From the NCBI RefSeq assembly GCF_008364765.1, contig NZ_VTUY01000004.1, positions 300,151-364,150 of the forward strand: DNA of 64,000 bases, read 5' to 3'. Origin of the DNA: Bacillus sp. CH30_1T. Lineage in GTDB: Bacteria > Bacillota > Bacilli > Bacillales > Bacillaceae_B. Numbering within the stretch: the first letter of the stretch is position 1; each line of letters starts with the position of its first letter. The notes under the pieces were generated by a model. The model saw only the letters and a program-made list of their open reading frames with translations, had not been told where the DNA came from and did not search any database. Shown here piece by piece: positions 26,688-34,331 of this stretch. A program made the position numbers and the translations under genes.

Positions 26688-27460
26688 GATATTTCTTTGA
26701 TGATGGATTTGACTGTGTGTTCTGGTGAGTTTTCGAAAAGTGAAATATATTGAAAAAGTTTGTTTTTGGGAAGCAGGTGCTTTCTAATTTCTTTAGCCGT
26801 TTTTCCCTCCAGGTGTGCTTTCGTAACGGCTTCTTGAAGGTTTTGAAGATAGGCGAGTTTCTTCTCTAAAAGCTTTCTTCCTTGCTTCAAGTATCCTTGA
26901 TGCGAACAATACACTTCTTGAAAGGAATACTGCAGGGTTCTGTCAATTGATCGAATGAGCTCAGGTACAGATTCAAATGAAAAATTAGAAGTAGGAGAAT
27001 GGAATAAGTATAAATCACCTGAAAAGCAAATGCCCTTTTCTTCATCAATGAGAACGATGTGATCATCAGCGTGTCCTGGTGTATGAACAATTTGAAACGA
27101 ATGCTCGGCCGTTTTAAATACGTCTTCTTTAAGTGGCAACGGGTGAAATGCCTGGCGGTTATGCCAGAACATAGCTCTGTAAAAAGGCAGTTTAGTGCTG
27201 TGAGAGCACTTTTGTACCCCTAACGGATGAATCCATTGAGGAATGGAGTAAAACCTTTCAATCCATGAACTGTTACCCGTGTGATCCTCATGATGATGAG
27301 TATGAATCACTCGTTGGATAGGTAGCTCTTTTACAATATTCCTCACTTCGTTTTTCATACTGTAAGGTCCTGTATCAATAAGGACATCGTCGACTCGAAA
27401 AATGTATACCGGCATTTTTTGACGCATTGTTTGAACGTTTAATTTAAATGATTGTATCAA
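26684..27460 (-). CDS. MBL-fold metallo-hydrolase
   Basis: The 258-residue metallo-beta-lactamase-fold hydrolase has the zinc motif THHHEDHTG, then VHTPGHADDH and GDLYLF, and a C-terminal helical extension. The TTG at 27460 is favoured because AAAAGGGG lies 8 nt upstream; upstream in-frame ATG codons (to 27526) have no binding site. The C-terminal part resembles the DNA-binding-like helix seen in many RNase Z/lactonase-type members, but the substrate is unknown. Confidence 0.8.
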   Translation of the reverse strand: MIQSFKLNVQTMRQKMPVYIFRVDDVLIDTGPYSMKNEVRNIVKELPIQRVIHTHHHEDHTGNSSWIERFYSIPQWIHPLGVQKCSHSTKLPFYRAMFWHNRQAFHPLPLKEDVFKTAEHSFQIVHTPGHADDHIVLIDEEKGICFSGDLYLFHSPTSNFSFESVPELIRSIDRTLQYSFQEVYCSHQGYLKQGRKLLEKKLAYLQNLQEAVTKAHLEGKTAKEIRKHLLPKNKLFQYISLFENSPEHTVKSIIKEIS

Positions 27461-27636
27461 TTCAGTTACCCCTTTTGATTTAGTGTTATAGTACATAGTT
27501 CGAATGAAAGTTGAGAAATCCTGCATGAATTCATTTTTTTGAGGGGAATATCCTTAACCAAGATAACTAAATGGATGTACATGGTATAATTTACTATAAT
27601 TGGTGTATCAAACGATTTTAAAGGGGTTTTTAATGT

Positions 27637-27813
27637 ATGAAAGGGAAACAGAAGTCCTTGCTCTTAATCCTGACCATCATGATGGTGATCACCATTATAT
27701 TGCTGGATAAAATGGGCTTGAAAAAAGCAATTGAGTCTTGTGAGAACCATGGCACTGTAGCAGAGGTGGAAGAGGGAATCCTGTCATGGAATGTATCATG
27801 TGAAGAAAAATAA
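27637..27813 (+). CDS. Small single-helix membrane or secreted protein
   Basis: A 58-residue product starting MKGKQKSLLLILTIMMVI, with one hydrophobic segment (about 7-23) and a polar domain holding two Cys (ESCENHG and NVSCEEK) that could form a disulfide outside the cell. The Shine-Dalgarno AAGGGG lies 10 nt before this ATG and 6 nt before another ATG at 27633, whose frame ends after 25 codons; the longer frame is preferred on composition. Family not recognised. Confidence 0.6.
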   Translation: MKGKQKSLLLILTIMMVITIILLDKMGLKKAIESCENHGTVAEVEEGILSWNVSCEEK

Positions 27814-27975
27814 TAATGATATTGAATTAAATAATGTTTAATTTTGTAAAAGGGGTATGGGTTTGCGGACCCTTCCATGAATTACGAGGGACGGACCTCA
27901 TTAACATCTACTCCTGAAAGAGTTATAATGGTAAACTAGAGAAAAAAGCAGATAATTTACATAGGGGGAAATGCT

Positions 27976-28272
27976 TTGCAGAAGTGTAATGTATGTAAGA
28001 ATCAGTTTCAATGGAAAGAGTTATTATTCTCCATTTGGAGGTCTTATAAACCTATTGAATGCAGTCAATGTGGTAAAAAACATACGATTAATTTCACCTC
28101 GAAATTTATTGTTACTTTTCTCATCATTGTTCCAGCGGTTGTATTCGGATTATTGGTTGCGCCCGAACAGGGGTTATCAAAGCCGCTCACGTTTGGTTTA
28201 ATCGTATTATTGGCCATTATTATTTCACTATTTCTTCCGTTATTTGTGAAATATGAATATAGGAACAGATAA
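27976..28272 (+). CDS. CXXC-20-CXXC membrane protein
   Basis: The 98-residue protein begins MQKCNVCKNQFQW with a second CSQC at 29-32: two Cys pairs about 20 residues apart, the pattern of the TIGR04104 family, likely a small zinc ribbon. Two hydrophobic helices follow (about 43-62 and 71-91). A TTG start is set by AGGGGG 7 nt upstream. Role unknown. Confidence 0.78.
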   Translation: MQKCNVCKNQFQWKELLFSIWRSYKPIECSQCGKKHTINFTSKFIVTFLIIVPAVVFGLLVAPEQGLSKPLTFGLIVLLAIIISLFLPLFVKYEYRNR

Positions 28273-28275
28273 GAA

Positions 28276-28306
28276 AGAGAGCTGCCGGTCACAGGCAGCT
28301 CTTTTC
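28276..28306 (+). terminator. Intrinsic terminator
   Basis: AGAGCTGCC and GGCAGCTCT enclose GGTCACA and are followed by TTT. Confidence 0.8.
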
Positions 28307-28379
28307 CATTACCATAAATTATCCAGTATAATTTACAAGATTAGGAAAACGCTAAGAGAAAAAGAAAAGGAGTCGTAAC

Positions 28380-29381
28380 ATGGAGGACAAAGACATAAGA
28401 TTGACTACCGCAGAAATCTCCGCTTTGTGGACGACTTATATTAAGTGCTCGGCTTTAAATTGCTTTTACACACATTTCCTTACATACCTGAAAGACGAAG
28501 GAATCAAATTCATCATCGAAGAAAGTCTACAGACAAACGTAGAGATAATGAGAAAGATTAAGTCTCTTTTTATGTCCGAAGGATTTCCTGTACCAAAGGG
28601 CTTCACTGATAGGGACATAGATACAACCGCACCACCCTTATATACTGATTTGTTTGCTCTTAGTTTCGTTTACCGCGGAGGTCAGGTAACGAGCAGTCAT
28701 TACACTACTATAGTGGGGGCCGTTGCCCGTAATGATGTATATGACCTTTTTGAAGAAGCGGTCACGAAATCATTATCACTATATAAACAATCATTACAAT
28801 TAATGTTGGAAAAAGGGATTTATGATCGTCCACCAAAAATGAATTATCCCCATTCGATAGAATACATTTCAGAGCAGCCATCTTTATTGGAGAGCTGGTT
28901 AGGTGAAACAAGGCCACTTAATGCATTGGAATTGAGCGAATTATTCTTTGTTATTGAGAGAAATTGCATCGGAATCATTCTATTGAAAGGATTTATACAA
29001 GTTTCAAAAGATATCGAAGTGAAGAACTATCTCAAAAAAGGAAAAAAATTAAGTGAAAAGCAGATTACCACTTTTAATAATGTCCTGGTAAAAGATGATT
29101 CATTTCCCACTTATCCAGTATCCATGGAGGTAACAGATTCAAATGTGGCCCCATTTTCAGAAAAATTGATGCTTTTTTTTATCTCTTCTTCAAACTCAGT
29201 GGGGCTGTCAACACTTTGTCACGCCATCACGATGTCTACAAGGAAGGATTTAGCCGTTCATTATACACTTTTTGTGACAGAAATCATGAAGTATGGTGCA
29301 GATGGTCTTAAACTGTTAGTTGAACGTGGATGGATGGAGCAGCCACCACAGCAGAAGAGTCGTGAGGACTTGAAGGATTGA
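28380..29381 (+). CDS. DUF3231 family protein
   Basis: A 333-residue soluble protein made of two similar all-helical halves (about 1-165 and 175-325), each with the DUF3231 pattern; for instance LTTAEISALWTTYIKCS in the first and LNALELSELFFVIERN in the second. The halves are thought to be ferritin-like bundles. Such proteins are frequent in spore formers and their function is unknown. The start follows AAAAGGAGTCG. Confidence 0.82.
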   Translation: MEDKDIRLTTAEISALWTTYIKCSALNCFYTHFLTYLKDEGIKFIIEESLQTNVEIMRKIKSLFMSEGFPVPKGFTDRDIDTTAPPLYTDLFALSFVYRGGQVTSSHYTTIVGAVARNDVYDLFEEAVTKSLSLYKQSLQLMLEKGIYDRPPKMNYPHSIEYISEQPSLLESWLGETRPLNALELSELFFVIERNCIGIILLKGFIQVSKDIEVKNYLKKGKKLSEKQITTFNNVLVKDDSFPTYPVSMEVTDSNVAPFSEKLMLFFISSSNSVGLSTLCHAITMSTRKDLAVHYTLFVTEIMKYGADGLKLLVERGWMEQPPQQKSREDLKD

Positions 29382-29409
29382 ATTCGATATGATTTGGAGG
29401 TATGTTGAT

Positions 29410-29547
29410 ATGGTTTCGAAGATTCTATTTATTTTTCTAATTGGAATGATAACGCTGCTGAAGGTTGATTTAATAAAAAATCGGGTTATAAATGCAGTGC
29501 GTTATAAGCTTTCTAGTGTGGTATCGGCATTTTATATGGTGCGGTAG
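29410..29547 (+). CDS. 45-residue protein with one hydrophobic helix
   Basis: The short frame MVSKILFIFLIGMITLLKVD begins 9 nt after TTGGAGG and ends at a TAG. The N-terminal 20 residues form a membrane helix; the rest is basic (KNRVINAVRYKL). It lies 28 bp after the DUF3231 gene and may be cotranscribed. A hairpin with T-rich tail follows. Unrecognised. Confidence 0.5.
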   Translation: MVSKILFIFLIGMITLLKVDLIKNRVINAVRYKLSSVVSAFYMVR

Positions 29548-29570
29548 TAAGACATATTAAAGAAAATGTA

Positions 29571-29605
29571 TCCAAATCTTATATTTAGGTTTGGATCTTT
29601 TATTT
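29571..29605 (+). terminator. Probable terminator
   Basis: ATCCAAATC and GGTTTGGAT form a stem with one mismatch around an AT-rich loop, followed by a T-rich tail. Confidence 0.6.
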
Positions 29606-29696
29606 TGTTTTAGTAAAATCTTGAGAGTGAATTTATTCAAAGTTACACTGTTAATATGGAAAGAGTGTGTAAAATAAAATCCAACTGGAAAGCGGA

Positions 29697-29942
29697 ATGA
29701 TTGGCGTCATGGGTATAACAATACGTGAAGATACAAAGTATAGTGAAGTATTGTCATTTGGGATTTTACAAGAATTCAAGATTCATAAGGGTAAAATGAT
29801 TTGTGTGTTAATGAACGAGGCAAGGTCAAGGGGAGCCGATACAATTACGTTTCATGCTTCAGATATTCCTGAAAAGGATATCCAAAATGAGTTGGGTTTA
29901 AGTGAGTTTACGAAAGATATCATGTTGGTGAAGGAAATTTAG
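29697..29942 (+). CDS. Small protein of unknown function
   Basis: An 81-residue frame with a plausible fold (GITIREDTKYSEVLSFGIL near the start, ARSRGADTITFHASDIPEK in the middle, ending MLVKEI). The ending resembles the last strand of an acetyltransferase, but no motif supports that. The ATG at 29697 has only GGAAAGCGG upstream; an ATG at 29709 is an alternative. Possible remnant of a larger gene. Confidence 0.45.
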   Translation: MIGVMGITIREDTKYSEVLSFGILQEFKIHKGKMICVLMNEARSRGADTITFHASDIPEKDIQNELGLSEFTKDIMLVKEI

Positions 29943-30259
29943 GCTTCTTGTTACCGAGGTAAAAACCATGATGATAGAAGGGCTGTAAATGTAAGGGATT
30001 TCTAAAATTGTCAGGTAATCTCCCATTCATCACAAAATGTTCGGAATTTCTTCAGCTATTATATGACAAAGCGACTTCAGATAGTATAGAATAATAGATA
30101 ATTAAGGTAAGGCTTCAAGAGCATAGAGTGCATCATGCAATTGTTTTGAAAATCGATTTTCACATTAATGATAGTTAATAAAAGTAAAACGGTTCTCGAA
30201 TAATTGGCCTGATTCATTTCATTCTTTTGGTAGGTTGTGCTGTTTTAAGGAGAGAATTG
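29943..30259. other. Intergenic stretch without recognised content
   Basis: About 315 AT-rich bases between two plus-strand genes. I see no gene, strong hairpin or repeat here; a promoter for the alpha/beta hydrolase gene presumably lies in it but no convincing hexamers stand out. Confidence 0.5.
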
Positions 30260-31057
30260 ATGCTAGAATACAACGTTCATCAAGGAGTCGGCAAAGAGTA
30301 TGTGGTGTTTCTCCATGGAATTGGGGGAAACTCAAGAATTTTCAGCAAGCAGCTCGATATATTCAAGAAATCTTATAATGTAATAACGATTCATTTGCCG
30401 GGGCATGGAGAGTCCCCCAGTATTGAATCATATAATGAAAAATTCACAATTGATTTAAATGTGCGTGAAGTTCTTAAGGTACTTGATCATCTGAAAGTGG
30501 AACGGGCTCATTTTATCGGCATTTCCCTGGGCTCGGTTCTAATACACGCTTTGCTTCAAACTGCTCCAAATCGCGTAAAAAGTGCAGTTTTAGGAGGAGG
30601 GATAACAAGGTTTAATTTACTTTCCAATACACTTCTTAAAATTGGTGATGCAGTAAAAAATATGATTCCATTTATGTGGTTATATATAATTTTCGCCTAT
30701 ATTATGATGCCTAAAAGCAATCACAGAGTTTCACGAAAATTATTCATCCGCGAAGCAAAGAAAATGAACCGTAATGATTTTCTCGGGTGGTATCGGCTTA
30801 CCCCTTATGTGAAATCAACATACGCTTCTGTACAAGAAAGGGCTTCTCATATTCCCAAGCTTTACATATCCGGGAAAGAAGATCACCTATTTGTACAGTC
30901 TCTTGATCAGGATACAAAAGGAGACCCATCTGCTACGAAAGTGTTCATTGAAGATTGCGGACATGTTTGTAATGTTGAGAAGCCAAGGGAATTTAATCGA
31001 CTGGCACTTGATTTTATTTATAAGAACCAGGGTGTACAATTACGCAAGGTTCAATAA
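30260..31057 (+). CDS. Alpha/beta hydrolase
   Basis: A 265-residue hydrolase with the full triad in order: oxyanion region FLHGIGGN, nucleophile Ser in IGISLGSV (about residue 94), Asp in SGKEDHLF (about 214), and His in CGHVCNVEKP (about 240). Sequence style is that of the esterase/prolyl-aminopeptidase-like superfamily and the substrate is unknown. The ATG at 30260 follows AAGGAGAG. A helical insert (about 130-165) covers the active site. Confidence 0.83.
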   Translation: MLEYNVHQGVGKEYVVFLHGIGGNSRIFSKQLDIFKKSYNVITIHLPGHGESPSIESYNEKFTIDLNVREVLKVLDHLKVERAHFIGISLGSVLIHALLQTAPNRVKSAVLGGGITRFNLLSNTLLKIGDAVKNMIPFMWLYIIFAYIMMPKSNHRVSRKLFIREAKKMNRNDFLGWYRLTPYVKSTYASVQERASHIPKLYISGKEDHLFVQSLDQDTKGDPSATKVFIEDCGHVCNVEKPREFNRLALDFIYKNQGVQLRKVQ

Positions 31058-31066
31058 AAACAGATG

Positions 31067-31098
31067 TTTCCCATTTCCTTATCGAGATGGGAGTTTTT
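31067..31098 (+). terminator. Probable terminator after the alpha/beta hydrolase
   Basis: TCCCAT and ATGGGA arms around a 12-nt loop, followed by seven T residues. Confidence 0.6.
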
Positions 31099-31145
31099 TT
31101 GTGAATGCCTGTATTCTCATGGAATGAAAATTAGAGTGTAGAGAA

Positions 31146-31190
31146 ATCTCTGTTAAGTAATCTGATGGTTCTTAGCAGGGATTTTTTTGT
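31146..31190 (+). terminator. Second hairpin terminator
   Basis: AATCTCTGTTAAG pairs with CTTAGCAGGGATT (G-U pairs) and is followed by seven T residues. It may end a short transcript or reinforce the previous terminator. Confidence 0.6.
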
Positions 31191-31341
31191 CTATGGTTAA
31201 GGATTTAGAGCGAGGGAATAGGGAGTGATGGAGGGCAATGAGTGGGTGATATTCTTTTGGGAGGTCCGTCCCTTAAAGGAATTGATGAAGTATTAAGAGA
31301 ATATAGTAGCTATGCGTGTGCTAAAGGCGGGTGAGGGTTTC

Positions 31342-32076
31342 GTGAAAGAGATGTTGAATTTCAGGTATGAGGAGTATCCTTTTGAGTTGTTTTCGGTATC
31401 CCATGTGGCAGCAATGATTGTCTCGTTCGGATGTATGATCGGTTTGTATGTGCTTAGAAATCGATTTAGCTGCAGAGGTAAGGGTGTGCTGAAATGGCTT
31501 CTCGTGGTGCTGCTGGTTTTTAGTGAAGCATTATTTCAGATTTGGTACTTTATTAATGATCATTGGGATGTAGCCATTAATTTACCGTTTCAATTATGTT
31601 CCATCTCATTGTATTTGTGCGCGGTCATGCTTATTACGAAAAACTATAGAATCTTTGAAATCAGTTTTTTTGCCAGTATGGTAGGTGCTTTTATTGCCAT
31701 CGTGACACCTGAGTTGTTTTTTGGATTTCCCCATTTTCGTTATTTTCAATTTTTCTTAGCCCATTTGGCGATTGTATTATCCTGTTTGTACATGGTATGG
31801 ATCGAAGGCTTTACATTGACGTTCCGGTCTATGGTGAGGGCATTCATTGCTTTAAATCTGATCGCTGTCATCGTGTTCATGGTGAATAGATTGGTAGGAG
31901 CAAATTATATGTTTCTTTCTCATAAACCGTATAATGCAAGTCCCATAGACTATTTAGGCGAGTATCCCTTCTACCTCCTGGCTCTTGAAGGTGTCGCCCT
32001 TATATTATTCAGCCTTCTTTATTTACCGTTTTATCTCATTAAAAATAGGAAAAGTGGAAGAAATGTAAATAAATGA
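31342..32076 (+). CDS. YwaF-type (TIGR02206) integral membrane protein
   Basis: About seven hydrophobic helices and the family segments YPFELFSVSHVAAM, INLPFQLCSISLYL, TPELFFGFPHFRYFQFFLAH and LVGANYMFLSHKPYNASPIDYLGEYPFY identify a TIGR02206 protein, distantly similar to the YwaF group. The start is uncertain: the frame is open from 31312, a GTG at 31342 follows GAGGG closely, and an ATG lies at 31351. Function unknown. The PlsY gene starts 55 bp later and may share the transcript. Confidence 0.8.
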   Translation: MKEMLNFRYEEYPFELFSVSHVAAMIVSFGCMIGLYVLRNRFSCRGKGVLKWLLVVLLVFSEALFQIWYFINDHWDVAINLPFQLCSISLYLCAVMLITKNYRIFEISFFASMVGAFIAIVTPELFFGFPHFRYFQFFLAHLAIVLSCLYMVWIEGFTLTFRSMVRAFIALNLIAVIVFMVNRLVGANYMFLSHKPYNASPIDYLGEYPFYLLALEGVALILFSLLYLPFYLIKNRKSGRNVNK

Positions 32077-32131
32077 AACTTTCCTGGGTTTCAATCCGTC
32101 TATTAACATATAAGAAAAGTCAGGTGTAGGA

Positions 32132-32686
32132 ATGATGAGTAATAGTATTATCATAAGTATTATCATTTTGGTTTCTTACGGTTTAGGAAGTATAACAGGT
32201 GCTTATTATATAGTGAAAATGTTTACCGGTGAAGATATTCGTAAATTGGGAAGCGGAAATGTCGGAGCGACGAATGCGGGTCGAGTTATAGGGAAAAAAG
32301 GTTTTCTTCTGACGCTGCTGATAGATGTCGGGAAAGTAATTCTTGCATTAATGATTACGGCACAACTGGCAGAAGGTGAGAGTTACTTTGTTCTCAGTTC
32401 TATATTTGTTATGATCGGACATCTGTTTCCAATCCAGCTTGGACTTCACGGTGGAAAGGGAGTAGTTGCTTATTTAGCATCTGCATTATTTCTTAATCCC
32501 CTTACCATTGGGGTTTTCGCCATCACTATGGGAATTTCATATATGATTCTGAGAAAATACACCATTGCCGGATTTCTTTCAATGGCAACCATTCCGATTA
32601 CGGCATATGTGATTGAGGGTTCATTCACCATTTTTATCGGATTATTGTCACTTTTTGTGACCGTTCTGTTGGTCCATAAACGCTGA
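32132..32686 (+). CDS. plsY: PlsY-type acyl-phosphate:glycerol-3-phosphate acyltransferase, probable paralogue
   Basis: The 184-residue membrane protein has the three PlsY signatures: GSGNVGATNAGR (about 40-51), LHGGKGVVAYL (about 108-118) and a final conserved helix. PlsY transfers the acyl chain from acyl-phosphate to glycerol-3-phosphate. The housekeeping copy in Bacillus usually sits next to parE/parC; this one does not, which suggests a second copy. It lies 34 bp upstream of the GNAT-aminotransferase fusion, pointing to lipid or envelope chemistry. Confidence 0.85.
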   Translation: MMSNSIIISIIILVSYGLGSITGAYYIVKMFTGEDIRKLGSGNVGATNAGRVIGKKGFLLTLLIDVGKVILALMITAQLAEGESYFVLSSIFVMIGHLFPIQLGLHGGKGVVAYLASALFLNPLTIGVFAITMGISYMILRKYTIAGFLSMATIPITAYVIEGSFTIFIGLLSLFVTVLLVHKR

Positions 32687-32720
32687 CTGCAGTAATCTGT
32701 CGATCATAGGAGGTACGAGA

Positions 32721-34331
32721 ATGGAAAACCTTTCTCTTCAGTATAAAATTGCAAGTGAATCAAATGAGTTTCAACAAATCTATACATTAAATTATCAGAC
32801 CTTTGTAGAAGAAATACCTCAGCACGAAGGAAATTCAGAACGCAAACTGATTGATAAGTTTCATGATGAAAATACATATGTTATTGCTAAAGATGAAGCT
32901 GAAGTTGTGGGCATGATCGCAGTTCGTGCCAAGCGTCCCTTCTCTTTGGATTTAAAACTGAAAAATCTTAATGAATATTTGCCGGCTGATGCCGTTCCTT
33001 GTGAAATTCGCTTATTATCTGTAAAAGAAGCATATAGAAGTACGAGGGTATTTTATCAATTATGTGAGCGATTAGTATCTTATTGTTTGGAAAAAGGATA
33101 TACGATGGCTCTCATTTCAGGAACGGTTCGTCAGCTGAAGTTGTATAAACGAATCGGTTTTCAGCCTTTTGCCGATCTCGTGGGGGAGGAAGGGGCAAAA
33201 TTTCAGCCAATGTATTTAACCCGTTGTAGCTTCGAAAATTCGACGAAAGCCTTTCAGCGATTAATGATTCGCATAAAAGAAAGTTCAGTTCCACTTTCTT
33301 TCCTTCCTGGGCCGGTTCCACATCATGAAAAAGTAGAAAAAGCTTTCAAAGGAGAAGCCGTTTCTCATAGAAGCATCTCGTTTATTGATGAAATGGAAGA
33401 AGTAAGAAGATCATTATGCGAGATAACAAACGCAAACTATGCAGAAGTTGCAGTGGGAACGGGCACCCTATCTAATGATATGGTTGCAGCTCAGCTGAAA
33501 TGTTTGTCTGGCAGTGGCCTAATTCTTTCAAACGGAGAATTTGGGTCCAGGTTGATTGATCATGCAAACAGATTTGGTTTACATTTTCATACGTTCGAAA
33601 AGGCTTGGAATGAAGCAATTTCTTTAGGCGAAGTGGAAAGCTTACTCCAGGAAAAACAAAATATAAAATGGCTTTGGACGGTTCATTGTGAAACGTCGAC
33701 AGGCTACCTGTATGACCTGAACGGGCTACTTTCTCTTTGTAAAAGGTATGGAGTGGAGCTATGCATCGATGCCTGTAGTTCTGTTGGGACCATTCCAGTT
33801 GACTTTAAGGAAGTGTACTTTGCCACAACGGTCAGTGGGAAGGGATTAGGCTCTTATCCCGGTCTCGCCATTGTATTTCATCGAGATGAAATACAGCCCA
33901 GCCCATCAATTCCAAGGTACCTGGATATCGGAATGTACCGGGTGAATGGAAGCATCCCATTTACCCATTCATCTAATCTAGTAAGTGCTCTAAGTAAGGC
34001 ACTGCATTTTATTGAGTATGAAATTCATGAAAAATTAGCTCTGAGAGTAAGGTGTGTGTTAACTCAAGGAGGATTTCATATACTAGGGGATGAAAACTAT
34101 TCTCCTGGAGTGATTACAATTGCACTTGAGAGGGAACAGTGTAGTAGACTGTTTGGGGATGTTTGTAAAGCTAGAGGTATTTTATTAAGCTACGAAAGTG
34201 ACTATTTAGTTAAGAGAAATTGGGTGCAGGTAGCACTTATGGGAAGACAGGATGAACGAAAGGTTTTGGAAGCAATGAAGATACTCAACAAAGAATATCA
34301 AAGTAATATCGATTCAAGGGATATGAAATGA
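32721..34331 (+). CDS. GNAT acyltransferase fused to a class V PLP-dependent aminotransferase
   Basis: The 536-residue two-domain protein has an N-terminal GNAT-fold domain (about 8-175) that resembles the LuxI/N-acyl-amino-acid-synthase branch: YTLNYQTFVEEIPQH, then EIRLLSVKEAYRSTRVFYQL and LYKRIGFQPF. The C-terminal domain (about 190-530) is a class V transferase of the aminoethylphosphonate/serine-pyruvate type: FLPGPVP (194-200), Asp350 in CIDACSSVG and the PLP lysine Lys374 in VSGKGLGSYPGL. The start follows GGAGG. The stop overlaps the LtaS-type gene by 4 bp. The product of the fusion is unknown. Confidence 0.83.
   Translation: MENLSLQYKIASESNEFQQIYTLNYQTFVEEIPQHEGNSERKLIDKFHDENTYVIAKDEAEVVGMIAVRAKRPFSLDLKLKNLNEYLPADAVPCEIRLLSVKEAYRSTRVFYQLCERLVSYCLEKGYTMALISGTVRQLKLYKRIGFQPFADLVGEEGAKFQPMYLTRCSFENSTKAFQRLMIRIKESSVPLSFLPGPVPHHEKVEKAFKGEAVSHRSISFIDEMEEVRRSLCEITNANYAEVAVGTGTLSNDMVAAQLKCLSGSGLILSNGEFGSRLIDHANRFGLHFHTFEKAWNEAISLGEVESLLQEKQNIKWLWTVHCETSTGYLYDLNGLLSLCKRYGVELCIDACSSVGTIPVDFKEVYFATTVSGKGLGSYPGLAIVFHRDEIQPSPSIPRYLDIGMYRVNGSIPFTHSSNLVSALSKALHFIEYEIHEKLALRVRCVLTQGGFHILGDENYSPGVITIALEREQCSRLFGDVCKARGILLSYESDYLVKRNWVQVALMGRQDERKVLEAMKILNKEYQSNIDSRDMK

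Noticed and set aside
27630..27878. An 82-codon minus-strand frame
   Set aside because: It is opposite the 58-residue membrane protein, which has a ribosome binding site and sensible composition.
30227..30259. A start 33 bp upstream for the alpha/beta hydrolase
   Set aside because: The ATG at 30260 has AAGGAGAG at the right distance; the upstream start would add MVGCAVLRREL, which is the ribosome binding site region translated.
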